A DNA stretch of 6,385 bases from an uncultured Eubacteriales bacterium (GTDB lineage Bacteria > Bacillota > Clostridia > Christensenellales > Borkfalkiaceae). Location of the stretch: positions 1 through 6,385 of the forward strand of contig UQZE01000117.1 of NCBI GenBank assembly GCA_900545325.1, in the 5' to 3' direction. The position numbers were made by a program, and so were the translations under genes. The number at the start of each line of letters is the position of its first letter. Within the stretch, counting starts at the first letter, position 1. Of this stretch, positions 1 through 6,385 are shown piece by piece. Under the pieces are notes generated by a model. It made no database searches. It was not told where the DNA came from and saw only the letters and a program-made list of their open reading frames with translations.

Positions 1-828
1 CTCGACGGGCGGGACGTTCTGCTCAACAGGTTTCTTTATTTCAAAAAAGATCTCGCCGCGGAGGAGGGCGTTACCGATGAAAAGACCGCGGCGCGTTATA
101 TCGGCTATAGGGAAATACGAAAAAATTTGACCTGGCGCGGATTGGTTCGTTATATCGCGAAGGGAATGCCCGTCATCGTCGGCGTGGATTGTTTTTACCT
201 CGAATCGCGCGCCGATACTTACGGACAGCACCACGATCCGCACCTCATTATGGTCTACGGCTTCGACCTCGGCAAAGGCGAACTGTACGTAACCGACCAT
301 AACTACAAGAACAGCTACTTTTTCATGGAAAAAAGCGTGTCGATGGAAAATATTTTCAAGGCAAACCGCGAGTACCGCCGCGGGATAGCGCGCGGCAAAA
401 CGACCTGCATCGTGTTGAAAAGGCGGAAAAAGAAAGGGGATTTCGATTTTCTTCGGAAAATAGCGGCGGAGCGGGCGCGTCTGGAGGAATCCAGAATAAA
501 CGCCGCGGAAAGTTTTAAAAGGCTGAAAGAGATGTTCGCCGCGGGCGGAAACGCCGTGCGTGAAGGATACGGAAAGGCGATCTCGCTGATCGAAAAGGCC
601 AAGAGATCGCGCCAGCTGCTTTCCTGCACGGCGCTGGCTCCCGTCATGGGGGACGCGATCGAGGAACTGGTCAGCATATATACTTTTTTTACGGCGCTTT
701 TATGGAAGATGGAGCGGCAAAACGATTTCGGTTACGCAAAGGACAAACTCGACAAGATCTTCCGTAAATTCGACAGGGCGGCCGAACTTGAAAACCGTAT
801 CCATCTGAGCCTGGAGGAGGGGATATGA
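1..828 (+). CDS. BtrH_N-like (papain/C39-like fold) protein with helical C-terminal tail, 5'-truncated
   Basis: The frame is open from base 1, so the gene begins upstream of the window; 275 residues are visible. Visible residues 45-100 resemble the BtrH_N family: a GMPVIVGVDCFYL strand (55-67), a Tyr, then an H-H-x-x-H cluster (77, 78, 81), a VYGFD strand (85-89) and a LYVTDH strand (95-100). In butirosin synthesis BtrH transfers an acyl side chain from a carrier protein to an aminoglycoside, and the fold is that of papain/C39-like cysteine enzymes. The expected nucleophilic Cys would lie nearer the N-terminus and so outside the window, so activity cannot be judged. Residues about 135-275 are charged and helical (RKKKGDFDF, then Ala/Glu/Lys/Arg-rich helices), much like the helical region that often follows BtrH_N. 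No membrane segment is evident. A TTG at 127 is not the start, because coding continues upstream of it. The stop overlaps the next start, so the genes are probably co-translated. The family call is fairly likely; the substrate is unknown. Confidence 0.7.
   Translation, partial: LDGRDVLLNRFLYFKKDLAAEEGVTDEKTAARYIGYREIRKNLTWRGLVRYIAKGMPVIVGVDCFYLESRADTYGQHHDPHLIMVYGFDLGKGELYVTDHNYKNSYFFMEKSVSMENIFKANREYRRGIARGKTTCIVLKRRKKKGDFDFLRKIAAERARLEESRINAAESFKRLKEMFAAGGNAVREGYGKAISLIEKAKRSRQLLSCTALAPVMGDAIEELVSIYTFFTALLWKMERQNDFGYAKDKLDKIFRKFDRAAELENRIHLSLEEGI
813..828 (+). promoter_or_regulatory. Ribosome binding site and ATGA stop-start overlap between genes 1 and 2
   Basis: GGAGGAGG (813-820) lies 4 bases before the ATG at 825-827, and that ATG overlaps the TGA (826-828) ending the upstream gene. 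This strong Shine-Dalgarno fixes the start of the second gene and suggests translational coupling of the two proteins. Confidence 0.85.
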
Positions 829-1397
829 GCGGAAAATTTCATTGCGTGGATCTGAAAGATCATTTCTGCCACAAACTCGTCTATCGGGAACTGCCCGAAA
901 AGGGAGGTTTCGGTCTGGACGATATCTGTATTCTGCGGTCAAACTATTTCAAGGGGGAAAAGGTAGTGCTGAACGGCGCGGAATTTCAGCTCGCCTCGGG
1001 CGGAAAGGATAATATCCGCTGCGAAAACCAGCAGATAAACGCGGAGGCGTATGCGGAAAAAGTTCATATCCTCGGTTTTGCCTACTGGGGGCAGAACTAC
1101 GATTACGCCCGCATCTTGTTTGAAGACGGTTCGGAGGAAAAGTTCCGTCTGCTTTTGCCGGACTGGGCGTACGAACTCGGCGCGGAACATTTGTCCATGC
1201 AGTCGGAAAAATACAGCTGCACCGTGGAAACGGCAAAGGTCTTTCCCTCCTCGGGAAGGCTCTTGCATTTTATTTACCTGTATCATTTCGGATACAAACT
1301 GAAAAAAAGCGGGAAGATCGCGAAAATCGTTCTTCCCGACAATATGTTCATGCACGTTTTTGCCGTTACGCTCGAAACGGGCGGAGCGGAAGAATAA
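825..1397 (+). CDS. Small single-domain beta-sandwich protein, possibly carbohydrate-binding-like
   Basis: This is a 190-residue protein with no signal peptide or membrane segment, so it is predicted cytoplasmic. Its pattern recalls the beta-sandwich accessory domain attached to some glycoside hydrolases: FHCVDL at the N-terminus (5-10), a VVLNGAEFQL strand pair (47-56), KDNIRCENQQI (61-71), KVHILGFAYWG (79-89), an acidic DGSEEKF turn (101-107), LPDW (111-114), and a closing KIAKIVLPDN...FAVTLE strand pair (164-184). These motifs (short strand before a 'GxxF', 'DN...Q', 'lLG', 'DGs', 'DW', 'LPDN' and final 'AiTLE') are recalled from that family and were not checked by search. No catalytic residues can be named. 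The start is set by the strong ribosome binding site, and the gene overlaps the BtrH_N-like gene by 4 bases, which implies a shared function or complex. Ligand binding is inferred. It could instead be an uncharacterised structural partner. Confidence 0.5.
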   Translation: MSGKFHCVDLKDHFCHKLVYRELPEKGGFGLDDICILRSNYFKGEKVVLNGAEFQLASGGKDNIRCENQQINAEAYAEKVHILGFAYWGQNYDYARILFEDGSEEKFRLLLPDWAYELGAEHLSMQSEKYSCTVETAKVFPSSGRLLHFIYLYHFGYKLKKSGKIAKIVLPDNMFMHVFAVTLETGGAEE

Positions 1398-1405
1398 AAA
1401 ATTAA

Positions 1406-1421
1406 AAGGAGAATAAAAATG
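1406..1421 (+). promoter_or_regulatory. Ribosome binding site and start codon of the RHS gene
   Basis: AAGGAGA (1406-1412) lies 7 bases (counting from the end of AAGGAG) before the ATG at 1419-1421. This favours 1419 over the in-frame ATG at 1434, which would be 22 bases away. The 21-base gap from the preceding TAA (1395-1397) is A-rich and contains no terminator-like hairpin, so the RHS gene is likely in the same transcript. Confidence 0.85.
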
Positions 1422-4400
1422 GGAATTATTAAAATGAAAAACAACGTCAACGCGGCCGAAGAGGCCGTACAGCCGGCCGCGGCGCAGCCCGCGCGGGAAA
1501 CGGAGGGCGCCGCGGTCGGCGAATTTGCCGGCGCGCTTTACGAAATGCAGGATAAGCGCAGCGAAAATTCCAAAATTTATCAGATGAACGACGGCACGGC
1601 GAAACAGATCGTGGCGAGCAATCCGCTGCATTACCGCGACGAGACTACGGGAAAAATGCTCCCCGTCGACAATAAGCTGACGGAAAGGGAAAACGCTTTT
1701 TCGTCTTCGTACGGGCCGTATAAGGTAGAGGCTGCGAAATACGCGGACGCAGGGAAAATATTGTCCTTCGGAAAGGCCGATCTCGGCCTCGAATGGACGT
1801 ACCTGCCCAAAACCGCGGCTGCTCCGCGCACGGCGGCCGTTGCGGCCGCGGCGAGAAATTCGCGCGCGGAGGACGGCGAAATCACGTACGGAAATATTGA
1901 AGACGGCGTCGACCTGCGATACGAAATGCTCGGCACCAACCTGAAGGAAAACATCATAGTAAGGGCGCCGCAGGAGGATTATAAATTTTCTTTCCGCCTG
2001 AAAACGACCAATCTCGGCATGAAGCTTTCGGAGGACAACAGAAACATCGAGCTCTTTTCGCAAAGGGGCGAAGGGAAAGAGGAAAAAAAGGAATTTACCA
2101 TTCCCAGCCCGTTCATGTTCGACGCGAACGGCGAAATGAGCGACGACGTATACTACGAACTCGAACCCGAAAGCGACGGGACGTATCTCTTTCACGTCGT
2201 GGCGAACGGTGAATGGTTTGCCGAAGAGGGGCGGGCGTTCCCCGTTACCGTCGACCCGCAGATTATCACGGACAGTACGAGCCTGATCTCAAAGCAAGTG
2301 CAGTGCCGGAGCATGAGTTCTTCGAGCGGGGATTCCTGGGACGACCGTTCTTCCTCTTACATCAAGGTTTCGAAAAATCCGGCGATGGAATACCGCACGG
2401 TCATCACCGTGAAAAAGAGCAACATGCCCGATATCGACGGGAGCGTGATCGGCGCGAAACTCATTTTGTATCCCGTGACGGTGCGTACTGCCGGCACCAT
2501 ATATTTCAACGGCAATATCGATTATACGGGCGGGCCGCTTGAACAGGACATCACGGCCGATTTTAAAAATTCGGGCGGGAACTTCAACGTGTATTTGCAG
2601 CCTTCCAACGACTTCGTTGACGTGGACTTTTATGCCGACGGTTCGGAGGCGCCCGTTCTTGAAGTAGAATATCTGACGAACGAAAACACGCGCTCCGTGA
2701 AAAAGACGTTTTCCGTCGCCGGCGCGATGATCGGACAGCTCGATCCGGCAACGGGCGAAATGACCGTAAAGTTCACCGATATAACGGCGGAAAATTCCGT
2801 TATGGGCATGGAAATCGGCCACGTTTATAAAAGGAGCGGCGAAACGTTTTCCATGGGTGAGGATTTCAGGCTGAACCTGCACGAAAAATTCGTGAAGAAA
2901 AGCGGCGGAGATATCGACGCCACTTATATCTATACGGACGCCGAAGGCGAAAAGCACGGTTTTAAAGATTATTACTATTATCTCAACGACGGAAATAAAA
3001 AGACGTTCGTAGAAAAGAGCGCGGTGACGGTTGAACCGGACGGAACGCTTTCCTATACGACGGGCGGCACGAAATACGGAGTTACTGCGGAATACAGGAC
3101 GGCTGCGGGGATGAAAGCCGTTACTGTGTTGGAGGGAATGAAAAACGCCGAATTGCTCGAACAGCGCAGCGACGAGCAGAAACAGCTCGAAAATGAAGTC
3201 GAGGCGTATAAAAACGCGCTTATGGACTACGTTGTCGTAAATATTTCGGACGGAAAAATATCGAAACGTTTTTCCGAATCTACGCTGAAAAGCGAGAATT
3301 TCAAAAATTTTGTCAACATTGGTTCTGCGCAGATGATATTGACGAAAAGCGAAGCCCTGAATTATCGGTCCATGAAAATCCAGTACGAATCGCTGATCAA
3401 TCAAAAATCTTCCGTTTCCTTGCAGGAAGAGGCTATGAAATACCAGATAGAGGGAATGCAGTATCAATTGAATTCTTTTGACATTCAGTTGAGCGGAAAC
3501 GCCTTATCTCAAGAGGATGCGAAGGATAACTGGGATAGATATTACGCAAGTTTAAACCAAAATATAAACGATCAAAAGGGGCTGACGAGCAGACAGAAGT
3601 CAAACGTAACGGAACAATACGGCGAATTTGCCGAAACAAAATCGTATCTGCAGTCCGTCGATCGGAATACCAGAGAACAGATCGACGCCGTTACGGAAAA
3701 GAAAAATCAATATATTAAACAGATAAAAACGTATTACAAGGAATATTGCGGCAAGGTATACGAGCTCGAACAGTTCGGCATGCAGCTGCCGGTCAATTTA
3801 TTGACTGACGGAACGATCATCAAGGGCTTCAATAAGTTCGGAGAACTTGTCGCCGTTTACGATAAATTTGAAAACGGCACGTATATCGAGTACGAAAAAT
3901 ATACCATTAAAAATTCCGAAAAACGGAGGATAAAACGCGTTTACGACGGCGAGGAAAAACAGATACTCTTTTCTTACAACAAAAAAGATCAGCTTGTTTC
4001 GATCACCGACGCGCGCGGCAGAAAGACTTCCTATGCTTATACTGACGGAAGGCTTTCGAAAATTACCCTGCCGGGCGGTAAAAATCTTTCCCTGAGCTAT
4101 TCTTCGGAAAGACTCAGTTCGGTCGTTTCCGACGATAAACTGCAAAGCACATTCTCATATTCGGGAAATAAGCTCTGCGAAACCGCTCTGTTTTCGACGG
4201 CGGGCAAAATCGCCAAGGACGGCGCTGCGGGCAACGGCGCGCAGATCGAAACCGTGAGCGTCGCCTATGTTTCGGGCGCCGACGGAAAAATCGACTCCGC
4301 TACGATCGAACAAGATAAAAATAAAGAAAAATACTTGTTTGACGCAAACGGCAGTCCGTCGGCTCATTATGTGGAGGAAAACGGCGTGGTTACGAGCGCC

Positions 4401-6385
4401 GAACAGTACGAATACGTTCCCTATTACGTCGGGACGACGGTGCAGAGCAATCCGAGAACGGTCGAAAGAAAGGCCGCGAAGTCCTGCCTGTATTCCGCGT
4501 CGCTCGCAAGCTTTGTTTTTGCCGCAGGCGAAACCGTTACCGTAACGCTCGACCAGTTCAACAATCCCGTGAAGAAGACGGTCAGCCCGACGAAACTGAC
4601 GGAAAACGGGAGCAATATGCTTTCGAGCGTTACCGATTACGTTTACGACGACGCTCAGCGCGCGGTGCGGGAAAAAACGACGGTAACGACGACTTCTCCC
4701 GCGACTTCGTTTGTTTCTTTCGTCGATTATTACTACAATGCTCTCGGCCTGCTCGTCCGCAAGGAAAGTTATACGGAGGGCGAAGAACTGACGAAGGGAA
4801 AGACCGTAGAGGAAACGGTTTACGATTCCAAGGGCAACGTGGTAAAGAGTTTTACGTATAATTCTTTGGATACGTCGAGCAAATTTTACAGCGAGAGCGA
4901 ATATGCGGAAAACGGAAAGCTGCTCGCGGACTATGACGAAACGGGCGAAAACAAGACGGAATACGAATATATAGAAGGTACGAACATCGTAAAAACGGAA
5001 AAATATCCGAACGGCGGCAAGCTTTCCTACGGCTGCGATCTCGACGATAATGTGAGCGCGATCACGCAAAGCACGGAAGAAGGGGTGGAAAACAGCACGC
5101 AGAAGACGTATACCTGCGGACTTCTGACCGAACTCCGCAGCGGCGGCAACGTCGTAAATTACGAATACGACCATAAGCGCAGAAAAACGGCGGTCAAGCT
5201 GAACGGCGTTCAGTATGCCTCGATAGAATATTCCGCCGATAACGCCGAGGAAGAATATGTAAAAGTTACCGACGCGAACGGCGGCGTGCATATGATCTAT
5301 AAGGATAATGCCGGTAATGTTACAAAGTCGCAATTTATGGGCGGCACGATGACGGAATGTACATACAACTCCAAAAATCAATTGACCGCATTAAGTGACG
5401 GGTTTTCTTTCGATAGAGTAACTGTAACGTATGACGGTTTGGACAGACAAAAGACGTATGCTTCTACAAATTTTACGTCAACGAATAGTTACGACGATTT
5501 CGGCAACGTCAGCAGTGTAACGCAGAGCGGAGAGGGCGCAAGAACATATACTTACGCTTACAAAGATAATGCCGCACGGGATTTGGAAAGCATAACGACA
5601 GGCGTTTATAAATTTAGTCCTCAGACGGACAAGCTCGGCAGAAATGCGGGCAGAGAAATCAGCAATAACGCCGATAAAGTTGCGGGTGAATATATATATT
5701 ATCGCAAAGTGGGGGATCATGCCACCAATATGCCGTCTTCTGTTCGTTACGGCAGAAAGCAGGGCGATAAGTTCTTGATTGTGGAAGGCGCGAAATACGC
5801 CTACGATAAAGTCGGCAATATCGAAAAGATATTTGAAAACGGTGAACTTACCGTCCGCTACGCGTACGACGCTTTAAGCCGTCTTGTCCGCGAAGATAAT
5901 AGAAAACTGCAAAAAACGTATCTTTATGAATACGATAATAATGGGAATATCCTCTGCCGCAGGGAAACGGAATTTACGTTAAGCTCTAACGTGGAAGAAA
6001 AATCGTTTACGACTTACAATTATACGTATATGGGCGACCGCGTAATGTCGTATAACGGGACGGAGTTTGCGTATGACGCTCTCGGCAATCCTACAACGTA
6101 TCGCGGATATGCTGCAACGTGGGACGTGGGGCGGTATTTGCAAACTTATAAAGATACGCGTTTTAGTTATGACGGCCGCGGCAGAAGAAGCGCAAAAGGG
6201 GAAATTAAGTTTAATTACGATGCGAACGATCGCTTGATTAAACAAAGTGACGGATTGGAATTTATATACGACGCAAGCGGAGTTGCTGGCGTGGTATATC
6301 AGGGTAATACATATTTCTATCAAAAGGATATATTTAACAATATTACAAAAATACTTGACGAAAATGGCGAGATCGGAAGAGCACA
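1419..6385 (+). CDS. Giant RHS/YD-repeat protein with DNRLRE-type N-terminus, 3'-truncated
   Basis: An uninterrupted frame gives 1655 codons and no stop before the right edge. Order of parts: Ala-rich N-terminus (about 9-40); a WapA-like module with IYQMNDGT (from 53) and a GVDLRYE strand, ending in FPVTVDPQI (274-282); a DNRLRE-like beta domain (about 285-420) closing in LEVEYLT; a pre-RHS section with GQLDPATGEM (439-448), FRLNLHE (483-489) and a KHGF turn (512-515); a coiled-coil-rich segment (about 571-783); YD repeats from about 804; and the RHS-associated core with FAYDALGNP (1550-1558), FIYDASG (1615-1621) and a YFYQKDIFNN strand before ILDENGEI. Related proteins form large beta-barrel cocoons on the surface of Gram-positive cells and often carry a toxic C-terminal domain, but this one is cut before the YDAWG-type motif that normally precedes it. 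No signal peptide is evident. GC drops toward the 3' end. The last 16 bases match a sequencing adapter, so residues after about 1650 are doubtful. The class assignment is sure; toxin activity is unproven. Confidence 0.92.
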   Translation, partial: MGIIKMKNNVNAAEEAVQPAAAQPARETEGAAVGEFAGALYEMQDKRSENSKIYQMNDGTAKQIVASNPLHYRDETTGKMLPVDNKLTERENAFSSSYGPYKVEAAKYADAGKILSFGKADLGLEWTYLPKTAAAPRTAAVAAAARNSRAEDGEITYGNIEDGVDLRYEMLGTNLKENIIVRAPQEDYKFSFRLKTTNLGMKLSEDNRNIELFSQRGEGKEEKKEFTIPSPFMFDANGEMSDDVYYELEPESDGTYLFHVVANGEWFAEEGRAFPVTVDPQIITDSTSLISKQVQCRSMSSSSGDSWDDRSSSYIKVSKNPAMEYRTVITVKKSNMPDIDGSVIGAKLILYPVTVRTAGTIYFNGNIDYTGGPLEQDITADFKNSGGNFNVYLQPSNDFVDVDFYADGSEAPVLEVEYLTNENTRSVKKTFSVAGAMIGQLDPATGEMTVKFTDITAENSVMGMEIGHVYKRSGETFSMGEDFRLNLHEKFVKKSGGDIDATYIYTDAEGEKHGFKDYYYYLNDGNKKTFVEKSAVTVEPDGTLSYTTGGTKYGVTAEYRTAAGMKAVTVLEGMKNAELLEQRSDEQKQLENEVEAYKNALMDYVVVNISDGKISKRFSESTLKSENFKNFVNIGSAQMILTKSEALNYRSMKIQYESLINQKSSVSLQEEAMKYQIEGMQYQLNSFDIQLSGNALSQEDAKDNWDRYYASLNQNINDQKGLTSRQKSNVTEQYGEFAETKSYLQSVDRNTREQIDAVTEKKNQYIKQIKTYYKEYCGKVYELEQFGMQLPVNLLTDGTIIKGFNKFGELVAVYDKFENGTYIEYEKYTIKNSEKRRIKRVYDGEEKQILFSYNKKDQLVSITDARGRKTSYAYTDGRLSKITLPGGKNLSLSYSSERLSSVVSDDKLQSTFSYSGNKLCETALFSTAGKIAKDGAAGNGAQIETVSVAYVSGADGKIDSATIEQDKNKEKYLFDANGSPSAHYVEENGVVTSAEQYEYVPYYVGTTVQSNPRTVERKAAKSCLYSASLASFVFAAGETVTVTLDQFNNPVKKTVSPTKLTENGSNMLSSVTDYVYDDAQRAVREKTTVTTTSPATSFVSFVDYYYNALGLLVRKESYTEGEELTKGKTVEETVYDSKGNVVKSFTYNSLDTSSKFYSESEYAENGKLLADYDETGENKTEYEYIEGTNIVKTEKYPNGGKLSYGCDLDDNVSAITQSTEEGVENSTQKTYTCGLLTELRSGGNVVNYEYDHKRRKTAVKLNGVQYASIEYSADNAEEEYVKVTDANGGVHMIYKDNAGNVTKSQFMGGTMTECTYNSKNQLTALSDGFSFDRVTVTYDGLDRQKTYASTNFTSTNSYDDFGNVSSVTQSGEGARTYTYAYKDNAARDLESITTGVYKFSPQTDKLGRNAGREISNNADKVAGEYIYYRKVGDHATNMPSSVRYGRKQGDKFLIVEGAKYAYDKVGNIEKIFENGELTVRYAYDALSRLVREDNRKLQKTYLYEYDNNGNILCRRETEFTLSSNVEEKSFTTYNYTYMGDRVMSYNGTEFAYDALGNPTTYRGYAATWDVGRYLQTYKDTRFSYDGRGRRSAKGEIKFNYDANDRLIKQSDGLEFIYDASGVAGVVYQGNTYFYQKDIFNNITKILDENGEIGRA
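2274..2682 (+). other. DNRLRE-like beta domain within the RHS protein
   Basis: Residues about 286-421 follow the VDPQI end of the N-terminal module. They contain a Ser-rich stretch (SMSSSSGDSWDDRSSSYIKV), an EYRTVITV strand, an IGAKLILYPV strand, and a closing LEVEYLT strand. This matches the recalled pattern of DNRLRE domains, beta domains common in clostridial wall proteins, where a conserved strand reads like 'A-x-L-x-L'. Exact borders are approximate. Confidence 0.6.
3129..3770 (+). other. Coiled-coil-rich segment between the pre-RHS region and the YD repeats
   Basis: Residues about 571-784 are rich in Glu, Lys, Gln and Asn with spaced hydrophobic residues, for example LEQRSDEQKQLENEVEAY and YQIEGMQYQLNSFDIQL. 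These are helical and coiled-coil-like by inspection. The segment lies between the beta-rich N-terminal module and the YD array, starting after VTVLEGMK and ending at ELEQFGMQLP. A long helical insertion at this place is common in clostridial RHS proteins, where it may act as a spacer; the role here is inferred. Confidence 0.6.
3828..6374 (+). repeat. RHS/YD repeat array and RHS-associated core
   Basis: YD-type units with the pattern Y-D-x-x-G-x-L/V recur through residues about 804-1652. Clear examples begin at Y1076 (YDDAQRAV), Y1106 (YNALGLLVRKES), Y1135 (YDSKGNVVKS), Y1250 (YDHKRRKTAV), Y1338 (YDGLDRQKTY), Y1358 (YDDFGNVSSV), Y1462 (YDKVGNIEKI), Y1483 (YDALSRLVRE), Y1505 (YDNNGNILCR), Y1552 (YDALGNPTTY), Y1584 (YDGRGRRSAK), Y1600 (YDANDRLIKQ) and Y1617 (YDASG). 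The last four belong to the conserved core. Units are diverged and of variable length, as usual for RHS proteins, where they build a spiral beta-shell. Confidence 0.9.
6370..6385. other. Probable Illumina TruSeq adapter remnant at contig end
   Basis: The final 16 bases, AGATCGGAAGAGCACA, are identical to the beginning of the widely used TruSeq adapter and end exactly at the window edge. By chance such a match is very unlikely. The residues encoded here, GRA (1653-1655), follow DENGEI where the conserved core would normally continue toward a YDAWG motif, so they are likely not natural. Confidence 0.85.

Noticed and set aside
127..129. TTG as the start of the first gene
   Set aside because: The same frame is open back to base 1 with plausible coding sequence, and no ribosome binding site precedes the TTG.
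684..690. Run of seven T as a possible frameshift site
   Set aside because: The reading frame of gene 1 is intact across it and the protein sequence is coherent on both sides.
1398..1418. Possible promoter or terminator between gene 2 and the RHS gene
   Set aside because: The gap is only 21 bases, A-rich with a ribosome binding site, and has no hairpin or -35/-10 pair.
939..2195. Long open frame on the minus strand spanning the end of gene 2 and the start of the RHS gene
   Set aside because: The plus strand has well-supported genes with ribosome binding sites and recognisable domains. The minus-strand translation is Arg/Phe-rich with no recognisable domain, as expected for the shadow of a GC-biased gene.
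2213..2542. Small plus-strand open frame overlapping the RHS gene in another frame
   Set aside because: It lies wholly inside the RHS coding sequence and shows low-complexity Arg/His-rich translation.
2289..3467. Long minus-strand open frame opposite the RHS gene
   Set aside because: Composition is shadow-like (His/Arg/Phe-rich) and it opposes a clearly coding frame.
4155..5381. Long minus-strand open frame opposite the YD repeats
   Set aside because: It is antisense to the YD repeats. The repetitive Tyr/Asp/Gly coding creates open antisense frames, and no domain is recognisable.

Overview
The window reads as one co-directional (+) piece of a bacterial operon, most likely from an uncultured Clostridia-type Bacillota and probably a metagenome contig. 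The evidence for this is strong AGGAGG-type ribosome binding sites, tight gene packing, and a giant protein with the layout typical of clostridial DNRLRE/RHS-repeat proteins. The taxon is an inference and cannot be fixed from this sequence alone.

Layout. (1) Positions 1-828 hold the 3' part of a gene cut by the left edge. It encodes a BtrH_N-like (butirosin protein H N-terminal, papain/C39-like fold) domain followed by a long charged helical tail. (2) Positions 825-1397 hold a 190-residue protein, joined to gene 1 by an ATGA overlap. It looks like a single beta-sandwich domain of the kind appended to some glycoside hydrolases. (3) After a 21-base gap with a clear ribosome binding site, an open frame starts at 1419 and runs without a stop to the right edge, giving at least 1655 residues. 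It is a giant RHS/YD-repeat protein. Its order is: Ala-rich N-terminus, a WapA/DNRLRE-type N-terminal module, a pre-RHS domain, a coiled-coil-rich segment, a long array of YD repeats, and most of the RHS-associated core. The C-terminal tip, which is often a toxin in polymorphic toxin proteins, is not in the window. No gene is seen on the minus strand; the long minus-strand open frames there are compositional shadows. No stretch over 300 bases lacks a gene, and no promoter, terminator, RNA gene, CRISPR or insertion sequence was found.

Notable points. The last 16 bases (6370-6385) exactly match the start of the standard Illumina TruSeq adapter, so the contig end, and the last residues of the RHS frame, are probably artificial. 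The giant protein has no recognisable signal peptide although its relatives are cell-surface or secreted proteins. Base composition falls sharply toward the 3' end of the RHS gene, which suggests mosaic origin. The pairing of a BtrH_N-like protein and a small beta-sandwich protein with an RHS giant is an unusual arrangement, and its function is unknown. A joint role, for example in maturing, exporting or modifying the RHS product, is only a hypothesis.
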